In this document: positions 32,247-40,165 of the stretch, one piece after another | Layout: each line of letters starts with the position of its first letter | Numbering within the stretch: the stretch's first letter is position 1 | DNA from: Hydrocarboniphaga sp965279055 | GTDB taxonomy: Bacteria; Pseudomonadota; Gammaproteobacteria; Nevskiales; Nevskiaceae | Assembly: GCF_965279055.1 (NCBI RefSeq) | Contig: NZ_OZ257125.1 | Coordinates: 4,774,001-4,838,000 of the forward strand | DNA: 64,000 nucleotides | Direction of reading: 5' to 3' | Made by a program: the position numbers and the translations under genes | Notes under the pieces: model-generated | Database searches by the model: none | Seen by the model: only the letters and a program-made list of their open reading frames with translations | What the model was told of the DNA's origin: nothing

Positions 32247-34790
32247 CTACCGCGTGCGCGTGGTCTCGTAGAAGTTCGTCGCCACCGAGGCCGTCGACTG
32301 GAAGGCGCCGTAAGTCTGATTGCACTGGGCCTCGCTGTAGCCCTGGCGGATCGCGTTCAGGTACGCCGAGTAGTAGTTGAAGGCGGCGGCACACATCGTG
32401 TGCAGCTGCACGTCCGGGCCGGTGCTGTTGGCCTCGAAGAATTCCTTGTAGTTGTCGTTGCTGTAGCCGGGGCAGGCGGCGCTGCCGATCAAGGTGTTCG
32501 GCCGCGTCGCGAAGCTGGCGCCGCCGCCAGCCGGCGACGGGCTCAGCGCCGAGGCCATGCCGCCGCCTCCGCCACCGGCCGAGCCGATCGCGGCGCTGGT
32601 GTTGGACATGCCGTCGACGCCGCCCATGCTGTCCTGCACCGCGCCGGCGAGCAGATTGGCCTGCGTCTGCGAATCCAGCTGGGTGACGCCGCCGATCACC
32701 GCGCCGGTGGCCAGCGCGGCGAGCTTGCCCCACTGGAAGCCGTTGTCGGCCTCGGCCTGTTCCTGGGCACGGCGCTGTGCCTCGAGTTGCGCCGCGCGTT
32801 GTGCGGCGGCGCGCTGGGCCGCGGCCTGGGCTTCGGCCTGGCGCTGCGCTTCCTGCTGCGCGATGCGTTCCAGCCGCGCCTTTTCTTCGGCCTCGGCCTT
32901 GAGCCGCGCGGTCGTGGCGGCGTCGCGGCCGTCATCGAGTTTCTTCTGCTCCATGCGCGCCAGATGCAGCGCGTCGACGCGCTCGCCGCTCAGGTAGCTG
33001 CAGGGCTCGGTGATGCCCGGCGTCTCGCCGCTGCACTCGCCCTCGCCCTGCGGCAGCAGACCTTCGAACGCGCCGCGATACACCAGCTGATCGTTGCGCC
33101 ACAGCTCGCCGTTGCCGACCACCGCCGGCACGCGGTCGGCGGAGAACTCGGCCGCGCGCCATTCGCTCATCACGTGGCCGGGCAGATCCGGCGCGAACTC
33201 CTGCAGTCGCACTTCCAGGTCGGCGACATAGCGCAGCCGGTAGCGGCCGTCGACCGACCAGGCATCGAGCCGGTTCGGCGCCGTGGCGCAGTTCGGCCCC
33301 CATGGCAGCCAGCCGATCGGCAGCGCCGGCTTGATCGTGCAGTCCGCCGCAGACAGCGCATGCCGCGCCAGCGTCGCCGGCTCCGGGCGCGCCTCGGCCG
33401 GCAGCGCGCCGGCCTCGAGCGTGCCGTGATACAGGTAGGCGCCGGCCGGACCGAGCACCGTGTTCGCCGTGGTTTCGATGCGCGTCAGCCCGGCGAGCAG
33501 ATACGTGGTCGCGTCGTCGGCAACGCCTTCGATCGGTTTGCGCCGTACCGCGTCCTGCGGCGCGCCTTTGCTTTCGACGATCAGGCCGGTGGTTTTATAC
33601 GAGCCGTCTTCGGCAACGAAATGCGCCTCGGTCGGCGGCACGAAACGCCCGGCCTGGACCTGGCCGTCGATCGCGCCGATGCCCGGATAGATCAGCCGGC
33701 CCGGCTGCGCGGTCTTGGACGCGGTCGTGCCGCCGTCGAGCGCGGCGAGCACGATGCCGGTGGCCGGGTTCCACACCGCCAGCGGCGTCACCTGCAGGTC
33801 GGCCGCGGCGGTGCCGGCGATCAGGCCGTCGCGGTTCCACACCACCACCGGGCCGAGCGCGCGCACGCGCAGATCGTTGCGGCGCAGCTGCAGCTTGCCG
33901 ATCAAGGTCGTGCCGTCGGAGAACGTGTAGAGGCCGTCGCTGCTGCCGCTCGCGGCGCCGGCGCAATCGGCTTCGCGCGCGCGCAACGAGGTCAGCTGGC
34001 GCTGCGTTTCGCCGCCGGGCAGGAAGCGCACTTCCACCGGCCCCTTGCGGCCTTCGCAGAACGCCAGACCCGTGATCCGCGCGATCGGCGTGCCGGCGGC
34101 GTCCAGCGTCGCGCCGATGCCGACGGTCCTGATCGCCGGCTGCCAGTCCGGCGCGGTCAGCTCGTTGTACAGCGCGCGCGCCTCGTCGAACTGCGGATAG
34201 CCCGGCACCGGGGCCAGCGCCGGGAATGGCGCGTAGACGGTCGCGGCGGGCGCATCGACGACGACCACCGGCTCCGGCGCGTTCTTCGGCCGCTTGATCG
34301 TCGCGATGTCGCCGGCGTCGCCGCTCAGCGCCTGGCGCGCGGCGCGCACACGGTAGTAGTCGGCGCGGTCGGCGGCCTCGACACGCAGCGAGTAGGCGCC
34401 GAACTTCTTGCCGTTGGCCGGGCGCACCTCGACCAGCAGGTCGGCCGGGCCTTTCAGCTCGATGCCGCCGCTGGCGCCGTAGTCGCCGCCCTTGTCACCG
34501 AGCGACAGCAGATCGCCGTCGGTCCAGCCGGCGTCGACGTATTTGACGGTGACGCTGAGGTCCACGTCGGCCGAGTTCGCGGCGACCGTCAGCACCATGT
34601 CCTGCGGCACGCCGACCAGGTGGTAGACGTCGTAGGGAACGCCGAGCAGCGAGCTGGCGTCGGTCTCTTCGAGTTTGCCGTCGATGATGCTGCCGGCTTG
34701 CAGCTCGTTGATGACGGCACTGGCCGCGTGCGCCGACGACGATACCGCGCCCAGCAGCGCAGCCAGCAAAACGACGGACCTGCAAGCCAT
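32247..34790 (-). CDS. Large secreted protein of unknown function (PPC-like, MORN-like, coiled coil)
   Basis: An 847-aa exported protein that I do not recognise as a whole. The order is: signal peptide (about residues 1-23); a beta-rich domain resembling bacterial pre-peptidase C-terminal domains (about 30-135, with DVYHLVGVPQDMVLTVAA and SYLR-like ends); a long middle region with several glycine-turn repeats like MORN motifs (DGLYTFSDGTTLIGKL, GNGELWRNDQLVYRGAFEG); a charged Ala/Gln/Glu helix of about 60 residues (about 620-683); a short hydrophobic Gly/Ala stretch; a poly-Gly linker; and a C-terminal Tyr/Cys-containing helical segment. The ATG at 34790 has AGGGGAA upstream. No catalytic motif is visible. 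It lies upstream of the hemolysin III and PPK2 genes on the same strand with a 19-bp gap, so they may be co-transcribed. Confidence 0.75.
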   Translation of the reverse strand: MACRSVVLLAALLGAVSSSAHAASAVINELQAGSIIDGKLEETDASSLLGVPYDVYHLVGVPQDMVLTVAANSADVDLSVTVKYVDAGWTDGDLLSLGDKGGDYGASGGIELKGPADLLVEVRPANGKKFGAYSLRVEAADRADYYRVRAARQALSGDAGDIATIKRPKNAPEPVVVVDAPAATVYAPFPALAPVPGYPQFDEARALYNELTAPDWQPAIRTVGIGATLDAAGTPIARITGLAFCEGRKGPVEVRFLPGGETQRQLTSLRAREADCAGAASGSSDGLYTFSDGTTLIGKLQLRRNDLRVRALGPVVVWNRDGLIAGTAAADLQVTPLAVWNPATGIVLAALDGGTTASKTAQPGRLIYPGIGAIDGQVQAGRFVPPTEAHFVAEDGSYKTTGLIVESKGAPQDAVRRKPIEGVADDATTYLLAGLTRIETTANTVLGPAGAYLYHGTLEAGALPAEARPEPATLARHALSAADCTIKPALPIGWLPWGPNCATAPNRLDAWSVDGRYRLRYVADLEVRLQEFAPDLPGHVMSEWRAAEFSADRVPAVVGNGELWRNDQLVYRGAFEGLLPQGEGECSGETPGITEPCSYLSGERVDALHLARMEQKKLDDGRDAATTARLKAEAEEKARLERIAQQEAQRQAEAQAAAQRAAAQRAAQLEAQRRAQEQAEADNGFQWGKLAALATGAVIGGVTQLDSQTQANLLAGAVQDSMGGVDGMSNTSAAIGSAGGGGGGMASALSPSPAGGGASFATRPNTLIGSAACPGYSNDNYKEFFEANSTGPDVQLHTMCAAAFNYYSAYLNAIRQGYSEAQCNQTYGAFQSTASVATNFYETTRTR

Positions 34791-34936
34791 GACTTCCCCT
34801 AAGGCGGCTTCCGTCCGTGGATCGTTATTGAGTGCCGGCCGCCCCTGCGGCCGGTGTCGACGAAGCCTGCGCTTCATCACCAACCCGATTATAGAAGTCG
34901 GGAAATCCGCGGATGCAAGGCAGCGGACGCGCGGCG

Positions 34937-35383
34937 TCAGGCCAGCCGCTGCACGTGCAGGGTCACGCCGTCGGCGCCGATGACGCGCACCCTGGTTCCG
35001 GCCGGCGCGTCGTCGGCGCAGGCGATGCGCCACTGCGAATCGTCGACGCTGAGCTTGCCGATGCCGTTGACGATGGCCTCGCTCAAGGTGAAATCACGGC
35101 CGACATAGGAGTGGCCGCGGCGGTTCAGGGTGGTCTCGTCGGCAGCCGAAGGCTTGCGGCGGAAGCGGCGGAACAGGAAAAAACTGCTCAGTGACAGCAC
35201 CGCGAACAGCACCACCTGCCATTCCCAGCGGAACTCGAACGCGGCGGTGACCACGCCGACGCACAGTGCCGAAATGCCCATCCACAGAAACACCGCGCCC
35301 GGCGCCATCGCCTCCAGCGCCAGCAGCGCGAAGCCGGCGATCCACCAGTGCCAGAAGACGATGTGGGTCAGGTCGATGTTCAT
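34937..35383 (-). CDS. NfeD-family membrane protein (YbbJ-like)
   Basis: A 148-aa short-type NfeD protein with two to three N-terminal membrane helices (about residues 8-70) and a C-terminal OB-fold domain containing LNRRGHSYVGRDFTLSEAI and GVTLHVQRL. Short NfeD proteins partner with SPFH proteins; in E. coli ybbJ sits directly beside qmcA. Here qmcA is also the upstream neighbour on the same strand, but the gap is 264 bp and filled with R2 repeats. The ATG at 35383 begins the first helix; the in-frame extension to 35443 is hydrophilic and unlikely. Confidence 0.9.
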   Translation of the reverse strand: MNIDLTHIVFWHWWIAGFALLALEAMAPGAVFLWMGISALCVGVVTAAFEFRWEWQVVLFAVLSLSSFFLFRRFRRKPSAADETTLNRRGHSYVGRDFTLSEAIVNGIGKLSVDDSQWRIACADDAPAGTRVRVIGADGVTLHVQRLA

Positions 35384-35421
35384 GTTGCGAGTGTAGAGCC
35401 AAACCGGGGTCGCGGCGTTCC

Positions 35422-35634
35422 GGTCCCTCGATACGCTCCGCAAGCGGAGCTACTCGGGACGAACGGGGGTGGTGGAGCGGCGTGGGGGGAAAACCCGTTC
35501 GTGCCGAGTAGCGGGCTTAGCCCAAGATACGCTCCGCAAGCGGAGCGACCCCGCACAAACGGGGATGGTGGAGCAGTATGAGAAAAGCCCGTTCGTGCCG
35601 AGTAGCGGGCGTAGCCCGCGTATCGAGGCACCGG
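35422..35634. repeat. R2 palindromic repeat cluster, four copies
   Basis: Copies lie at 35422-35466 (CTCGATACGC...CTACTCGGGACGAACGG), 35494-35527 (inverted, truncated), 35528-35563 (degenerate, ATACGCTCCGCAAGCGGAGC core) and 35588-35634 (inverted, complete). They fill the gap between qmcA and nfeD. Each copy holds an inner GC hairpin. A BIME-like array. Confidence 0.88.
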
Positions 35635-35647
35635 ATCGCGGCGCGGC

Positions 35648-36586
35648 CTATTTGCCGGCCGCTTTCTTCGCCAGCTCCGCAATCCCGCCGATCGCACCGA
35701 TCACGCTGGCGGCTTCCAGCGGCATCAGCACCAGCTTCTCGTTCGGCGAAGTCGCGATCTTGCCCAGGGCGTCGACGTACTTCAGCGCGACGAAATAATT
35801 GATCGCCTGCACGTCGCCGTTGCGGATCGCCTCCGACACCACGCGCGTCGCTTCCGCTTCGGCCTGCGCCGAACGTTCGCGCGCCTCGGCGTCGCGGAAC
35901 GCCGCTTCCTTGCGGCCTTCGGCTTCCAGCACCGCGGAAATCTTCTGCGCTTCGGCGGCCAGAATCTCCGCGTTGCGCTCGCCTTCGGCCTTCAGGATCG
36001 CGGCCTGGCGGAAGCCTTCGGCGTCGAGAATGTTGGCGCGCTTTTCACGCTCGGCCTTCATCTGCCGGCCCATCGACGCGACCAGGTCGGCCGGCGGGCG
36101 GATGTCCTTGATTTCGACGCGCGTGACCTTCAGGCCCCAGGGCGTGGTCGCACCGTCGATCACGTTGAGCAGGCGCGCGTTGATGTGGTCGCGCTGGCTG
36201 AGCAGCTCGTCCAGATCCATCGCGCCCATCACCGTGCGCAGATTGGTCATCGTCAGCTGCATCACCGCGACTTCAAGGTTCTGCACTTCGTAGGCGGCCT
36301 TGGGCGCGTCCAGCACCTGAAAGAACACCACGCCGTCGACGCCGACCATCGCGTTGTCCTTGGTGATGACTTCCTGGCTGGGCACGTCGAGCACCTGCTC
36401 CATCATCGACAGCTTGCGGCCGATGCCGTCGACGTAGGGAATCATCCAGTGCAGGCCGGGCGTGAACGTCGCGCGGTACTTGCCGAAGCGCTCGACCGTG
36501 TATTCCTTGCCCTGCGGCACGGTGACGATGCCTTTCCACAAGGTCACCAGTGCAAACACCAGGACCGCGATCGCGAAGATGCTCAT
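35648..36586 (-). CDS. qmcA: SPFH/stomatin-like membrane protein QmcA
   Basis: A 312-aa membrane-scaffold protein of the paraslipin group. One N-terminal membrane helix (residues 3-20) precedes the SPFH/band 7 domain (YTVERFGKYRATFTPGLHW, NAMVGVDGVVFFQV), then a long Ala/Glu-rich coiled coil (about 180-255) and a hydrophobic C-terminus (ASVIGAIGGIAELAKK). It is thought to organise membrane microdomains and modulate FtsH. Its usual partner NfeD is next on the strand but separated by a repeat cluster. sufE lies 35 bp upstream. Confidence 0.95.
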   Translation of the reverse strand: MSIFAIAVLVFALVTLWKGIVTVPQGKEYTVERFGKYRATFTPGLHWMIPYVDGIGRKLSMMEQVLDVPSQEVITKDNAMVGVDGVVFFQVLDAPKAAYEVQNLEVAVMQLTMTNLRTVMGAMDLDELLSQRDHINARLLNVIDGATTPWGLKVTRVEIKDIRPPADLVASMGRQMKAEREKRANILDAEGFRQAAILKAEGERNAEILAAEAQKISAVLEAEGRKEAAFRDAEARERSAQAEAEATRVVSEAIRNGDVQAINYFVALKYVDALGKIATSPNEKLVLMPLEAASVIGAIGGIAELAKKAAGK

Positions 36587-36621
36587 GTTGTCGCCCCTGC
36601 CGATTCGAGCGCCGAGTATGC

Positions 36622-37050
36622 CTATACCGCGGCGGCGGCGAGCTGCTTGATGCGCTCGACCATCGAGTAGAAGCCGTTGCGGCGGTTCATCGTGATGTGG
36701 TTTTCCAACCCCAGCCGGGTGAACACCGCGCCGACGTCGATGTCCAGGATCTGCTGCGGCGTGCGTTCCGACACCACCGCAAACAGCAGCGCAATCAGGC
36801 CCTTGACGATGTGCGCGTCGGAGTCGCCGAGAAAGCGCAGCTTCAGCGGCGGGCCGTCCAGGGTTTCGCTTTCCAGCCAGACCTGGCTCATGCAGCCGCG
36901 CACCTTGTTGGCCTCGTTGTGCGCTGCTTCCGGCAGTGGCGGCAGCTTGCGGCCGAGCTCGATCAGGTAGCGGTAGCGCTCTTCCCAGTCGCCGAGCATC
37001 TCGAAGGTTTCGGCCAGTTCCTCGACTCTTTCATCTGCCTGCATCGCCAT
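36622..37050 (-). CDS. sufE: SufE-family cysteine desulfuration protein
   Basis: A 142-aa sulfur-acceptor protein for Fe-S cluster assembly, which takes persulfide sulfur from the cysteine desulfurase SufS or CsdA. The acceptor Cys53 lies in NKVRGCMSQVWL, and the C-terminal block ITMNRRNGFYSMVERIKQLA is typical. No suf or csd partner is encoded here, so this may be the stand-alone SufE/CsdE form. It leads the sufE-qmcA-nfeD direction, with the promoter presumably in 37051-37216, where an R1 pair also sits. Confidence 0.94.
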   Translation of the reverse strand: MAMQADERVEELAETFEMLGDWEERYRYLIELGRKLPPLPEAAHNEANKVRGCMSQVWLESETLDGPPLKLRFLGDSDAHIVKGLIALLFAVVSERTPQQILDIDVGAVFTRLGLENHITMNRRNGFYSMVERIKQLAAAAV

Positions 37051-37139
37051 CCGTCCGCATTACGTAGCTTATCGTTCGACTCTTATGGTAACGGCAGAAC
37101 GTCTGCCGCATGCTGGGGTCCATCGCTGCATCGCCAGCC

Positions 37140-37199
37140 GTAGCCCGGGTGCAACCCGGGGCCGCATCACCACCGAACCCGGGTTCTACCCGGGCTACC
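37140..37199. repeat. R1 palindromic repeats, inverted pair
   Basis: GTAGCCCGGGTGCAACCCGG (from 37140) faces GAACCCGGGTTCTACCCGGGCTACC (37175-37199; the arm is longer than the first). The pair lies between divergent sufE and msrP, ending about 9 bp before the msrP Shine-Dalgarno. An unusual position for this family, which elsewhere lies behind genes. Confidence 0.85.
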
Positions 37200-37216
37200 A
37201 CAGCACCGGAGCCAAC

Positions 37217-38176
37217 ATGCTGATCCGCATCCCGCCGCCGTCCGCCGTGCGCTCCAGCGAGATCACGCCGGAAGGCCTGTATCGCAACCGCCGCCGTTTT
37301 CTGGCCGAGATGGGCATCGGCGCCGTCGGCCTGCTGACCGCCGGCTATACCCAGGCCAAGGACGTGCCGGCCTCGGCCGACGGCCTGCCGCTGAGCATCG
37401 CCAAAAAAAGCGAGCGCGCCGGCGGCGAGACGCCGACGCCGTTCGACACCGTCAGCACCTACAACAATTACTACGAATTCGGCACCAACAAGGACGATCC
37501 CGCGCAGAATGCCGGCACGCTGAAAACGCGGCCGTGGACCGTGGCGATCAGCGGCGAATGCGAAGCGCCGGGCATGCTCGACCTGGACGCACTGCTGAAG
37601 CCGCATGCGATCGAGGAGCGCATCTATCGTCACCGCTGCGTCGAGGCCTGGAGCATCGTCGTGCCCTGGGCCGGCGTGCCGCTGGCCGACGTGCTCAAGC
37701 GCTTCAAGCCGACGTCCAAGGCCAAGTACGTCGCCTTCCAGACGATCTACGACAAGGCGCAGATGCCGCAGGCGAAATGGAGCGGCATCGAGCTGCCCTA
37801 TGTCGAAGGCCTGCGCATCGACGAGGCGATGCACCCGCTGGCGTTCCTGTCGGTCGGCATGTACGGCAAGACCATGCCCAACCAGAACGGCGCGCCGCTG
37901 CGGCTGACCATTCCGTGGAAATATGGCTTCAAGAGCATCAAGTCCATCGTCGGCATCCGCTTCGTCGAGGCGATGCCGCCGACCACCTGGAACAAGCTGC
38001 AGGCCAGCGAATACGGTTTCTTCTCCAACGTGAACCCCGAAGTGCAGCATCCGCGCTGGAGCCAGAAAAGCGAGCGCCGCCTCGGCGAGCTGTTCAAGCG
38101 CCCGACGCTGATGTTCAACGGCTATCCGGAAGTCGCCTCGCTGTATTCCGGCATGGACCTGCGCAAGTTCTATTGA
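37217..38176 (+). CDS. msrP: Protein-methionine-sulfoxide reductase catalytic subunit MsrP
   Basis: Periplasmic molybdopterin enzyme that repairs oxidised methionines in envelope proteins. 319 aa. The twin-arginine signal is RNRRRFLAEMG (residues 24-34), needed for export of the folded cofactor-bound protein. The molybdenum-binding cysteine lies in YRHRCVEAWSIVVPW, and LTIPWKYGFKSIKS follows. The ATG at 37217 has GGAG 5 nt upstream. msrQ follows after 2 bp. Together they take electrons from the respiratory chain to rescue periplasmic proteins from hypochlorous acid damage. Confidence 0.97.
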   Translation: MLIRIPPPSAVRSSEITPEGLYRNRRRFLAEMGIGAVGLLTAGYTQAKDVPASADGLPLSIAKKSERAGGETPTPFDTVSTYNNYYEFGTNKDDPAQNAGTLKTRPWTVAISGECEAPGMLDLDALLKPHAIEERIYRHRCVEAWSIVVPWAGVPLADVLKRFKPTSKAKYVAFQTIYDKAQMPQAKWSGIELPYVEGLRIDEAMHPLAFLSVGMYGKTMPNQNGAPLRLTIPWKYGFKSIKSIVGIRFVEAMPPTTWNKLQASEYGFFSNVNPEVQHPRWSQKSERRLGELFKRPTLMFNGYPEVASLYSGMDLRKFY

Positions 38177-38178
38177 AC

Positions 38179-38799
38179 ATGCAAAGTGGGTTATTGAAGC
38201 CGCTGACCGCGTGGCGCGCCGCAGCCTGGGCGCTGGGCCTGTATCCGGCCGTGATGCTGGCCTGGGCGTTCACGAATGCCGGGCTGGGCGCCAATCCAGT
38301 GGAATTTCTCGAACACAACACCGGCCTGTGGGCGCTGCGCATCCTGCTGGTGTGCCTGGCGATGACACCGCTGCGGCGCTTCACCAAGCGTTCCGAGGCG
38401 ATCCAGGTGCGGCGCCTGCTCGGGCTGTGGGCCTACTTCTGGGTCACGGTCCATTTCGCGATCTACCTGACCTTCGACCTTGAATGGTCGCTGCGCGAAC
38501 TCGGCGCCGACCTGATCAAGCGCACCTACATCACGCTGGGCTTCGTCGCCTGGCTGCTGCTGCTGCCGCTGGCCGTGACCTCGACCCGCGGCTGGCAGCG
38601 CCGGCTGAAACGCCGTTGGGGACAGCTGCACAAGCTGATCTATCCGGCGGCGCTGCTCGGCGGCGTGCATTTCTTCTGGCTGGTGAAATCCGACGTGCGC
38701 GAGCCGCTGCTGTACATCGGCATCTGGGCGGCGCTGATGTTGCTGCGGATCAAGCCGCGCGCGGCCGCCGCCAAACCGAAATCCGCGACGGGCTTATAA
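38179..38799 (+). CDS. msrQ: Haem-binding membrane subunit MsrQ
   Basis: A 206-aa inner-membrane b-type cytochrome that passes quinol electrons to MsrP. About six membrane helices; the ferric-reductase-like core shows LGLWAYFWVTVHFAIY, KRTYITLGFVAWLLLL and QLHKLIYPAALLGGVHFFW, with the haem-ligating histidines. Gene order and 2-bp spacing to msrP are the standard msrPQ operon. Its stop lies within TTATAA, which overlaps a -10-like TATAAT for rph. Confidence 0.95.
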   Translation: MQSGLLKPLTAWRAAAWALGLYPAVMLAWAFTNAGLGANPVEFLEHNTGLWALRILLVCLAMTPLRRFTKRSEAIQVRRLLGLWAYFWVTVHFAIYLTFDLEWSLRELGADLIKRTYITLGFVAWLLLLPLAVTSTRGWQRRLKRRWGQLHKLIYPAALLGGVHFFWLVKSDVREPLLYIGIWAALMLLRIKPRAAAAKPKSATGL

Positions 38800-38813
38800 T
38801 CGCCGCCCGTTTT
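38788..38813 (+). promoter_or_regulatory. Hairpin and -10-like box between msrQ and rph
   Basis: TATAAT (38795-38800) lies in the loop of ACGGGC...GCCCGT (38788-38793, 38805-38810), followed by TTT. The two readings compete: a weak msrQ terminator or an rph promoter without a good -35. Confidence 0.35.
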
Positions 38814-38830
38814 CATCAGGCGAGCCTAAC

Positions 38831-39544
38831 GTGCCCCGTCATTCCGGCCGCGCTGCCGACCAGCTTCGTCCCATCTCGATCACCCGCTCCTTCACGCGCC
38901 ATGCCGAAGGTTCGGTGCTGATTTCCTACGGCGACACGCGCGTGCTGTGCACCGCCAGCGTCGAAGAGCGCGGTCCGGCCTGGAAGAAGGACGGCGGCTG
39001 GGTCACCGCCGAATACGGCATGCTGCCGCGCGCCACGCATACCCGCGGCCGCCGTGAAGCGGCGCAGGGCAAGCAGTCCGGCCGCACGCAGGAAATCCAG
39101 CGCCTGATCGGCCGCTCCTTGCGCGCGGTGGTGGATCTGTCCGCGCTCGGCGGTTTCTCGATCACCGTCGACTGCGATGTGCTGCAGGCCGACGGCGGCA
39201 CGCGCACCGCGAGCATCACCGGCGCCTATGTCGCGATGGTCGACGCGGTCGCGGCGATGCGCAGACGCGGTCAGCTCAAGACCAACCCGATCCACGGCCA
39301 GGTCGCCGCAGTGTCGGTCGGCATCCACGCCGGCGCGCCGGTGCTGGACCTCGATTACATCGAGGATTCGGCCTGCGAATGCGACATGAACGTGGTCATG
39401 AACGAGGCCGGGCATTTCATCGAGGTGCAGGGCACCGCCGAAGGCCACGCCTTCCGCCGCGACGAACTCGATCGCCTGCTGGATCTGGCGAGCAAGGGCA
39501 TCGGCGAACTGCTCGCCGCGCAGCGCGAGGCGCTCGGCGTCTGA
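38831..39544 (+). CDS. rph: Ribonuclease PH
   Basis: Phosphorolytic 3'-5' exoribonuclease that trims tRNA 3' ends, acting as a hexamer. 237 aa, full length. Family motifs are RSFTRHAEGSVLISYGDTRV, GRREAAQGKQSGRTQEIQRL, VDCDVLQADGGTRTASITG and the Asp-containing LDLDYIEDSACECDMNVV. The start is GTG at 38831. rdgB and hemW follow in the same direction with short spacing, a common gammaproteobacterial order. Confidence 0.97.
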   Translation: MPRHSGRAADQLRPISITRSFTRHAEGSVLISYGDTRVLCTASVEERGPAWKKDGGWVTAEYGMLPRATHTRGRREAAQGKQSGRTQEIQRLIGRSLRAVVDLSALGGFSITVDCDVLQADGGTRTASITGAYVAMVDAVAAMRRRGQLKTNPIHGQVAAVSVGIHAGAPVLDLDYIEDSACECDMNVVMNEAGHFIEVQGTAEGHAFRRDELDRLLDLASKGIGELLAAQREALGV

Positions 39545-39571
39545 TCGCGCGCTGATACAAACCCGCTCGCC

Positions 39572-40165
39572 ATGGAAGTCGTCCTCGCCAGCCGCAACGC
39601 CAAAAAGCTCGCCGAAATGCAGGCTTTGCTGACGCCGCTGGGCTGGCAGCTGCGACTGGTCAGCGACTACACCATTGATGCCGCGGTCGAATCCGCATCG
39701 AGCTTCGTCGAGAATTCGCTGATCAAGGCGCGGCATGCGGCGCAGGTCTCCGGCCTGCCGGCGATCGCCGACGATTCCGGGCTGGAAGTCGCCGCGCTCA
39801 ACGGCGCGCCCGGCGTCTATTCGGCGCGCTATGCCGGCGAAAAAGCCAGCGATGCCGACAACAACGCCAAGCTGCTCGACGCGCTCGAAGGCCTGGACGA
39901 GAGCCAGCGCGCCGCGCGTTTCGTCTGCGTGCTGACGTTCATGCGGCATGCCGCGGACCCGACGCCGGTGATCGCGGAGGGTTACTGGAGCGGCCGCATT
40001 CTCGACGCGCCGCACGGCGAAAAAGGCTTCGGCTACGACCCGCTGTTCTTCGTACCCGAACACCGCTGCAGCTCGGCGCAGCTCGCGCCGGAAGTGAAGA
40101 ACCGCTGCAGCCATCGCGCGCTCGCCACGGCCGCACTGCTGGCGCGCCTGCGCAGCGCGCAGTGA
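39572..40165 (+). CDS. rdgB: XTP/dITP pyrophosphatase (RdgB/HAM1)
   Basis: House-cleaning enzyme that hydrolyses non-canonical purine triphosphates (dITP, XTP) to monophosphates. 197 aa. Motifs are LASRNAKKLAEM at the N-terminus, FVENSLIKARHAA, IADDSGLEVAALNGAPGVYS and GFGYDPLFF, together forming the substrate pocket. The stop overlaps the GTG start of hemW (GTGA), which implies translational coupling. Confidence 0.97.
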   Translation: MEVVLASRNAKKLAEMQALLTPLGWQLRLVSDYTIDAAVESASSFVENSLIKARHAAQVSGLPAIADDSGLEVAALNGAPGVYSARYAGEKASDADNNAKLLDALEGLDESQRAARFVCVLTFMRHAADPTPVIAEGYWSGRILDAPHGEKGFGYDPLFFVPEHRCSSAQLAPEVKNRCSHRALATAALLARLRSAQ

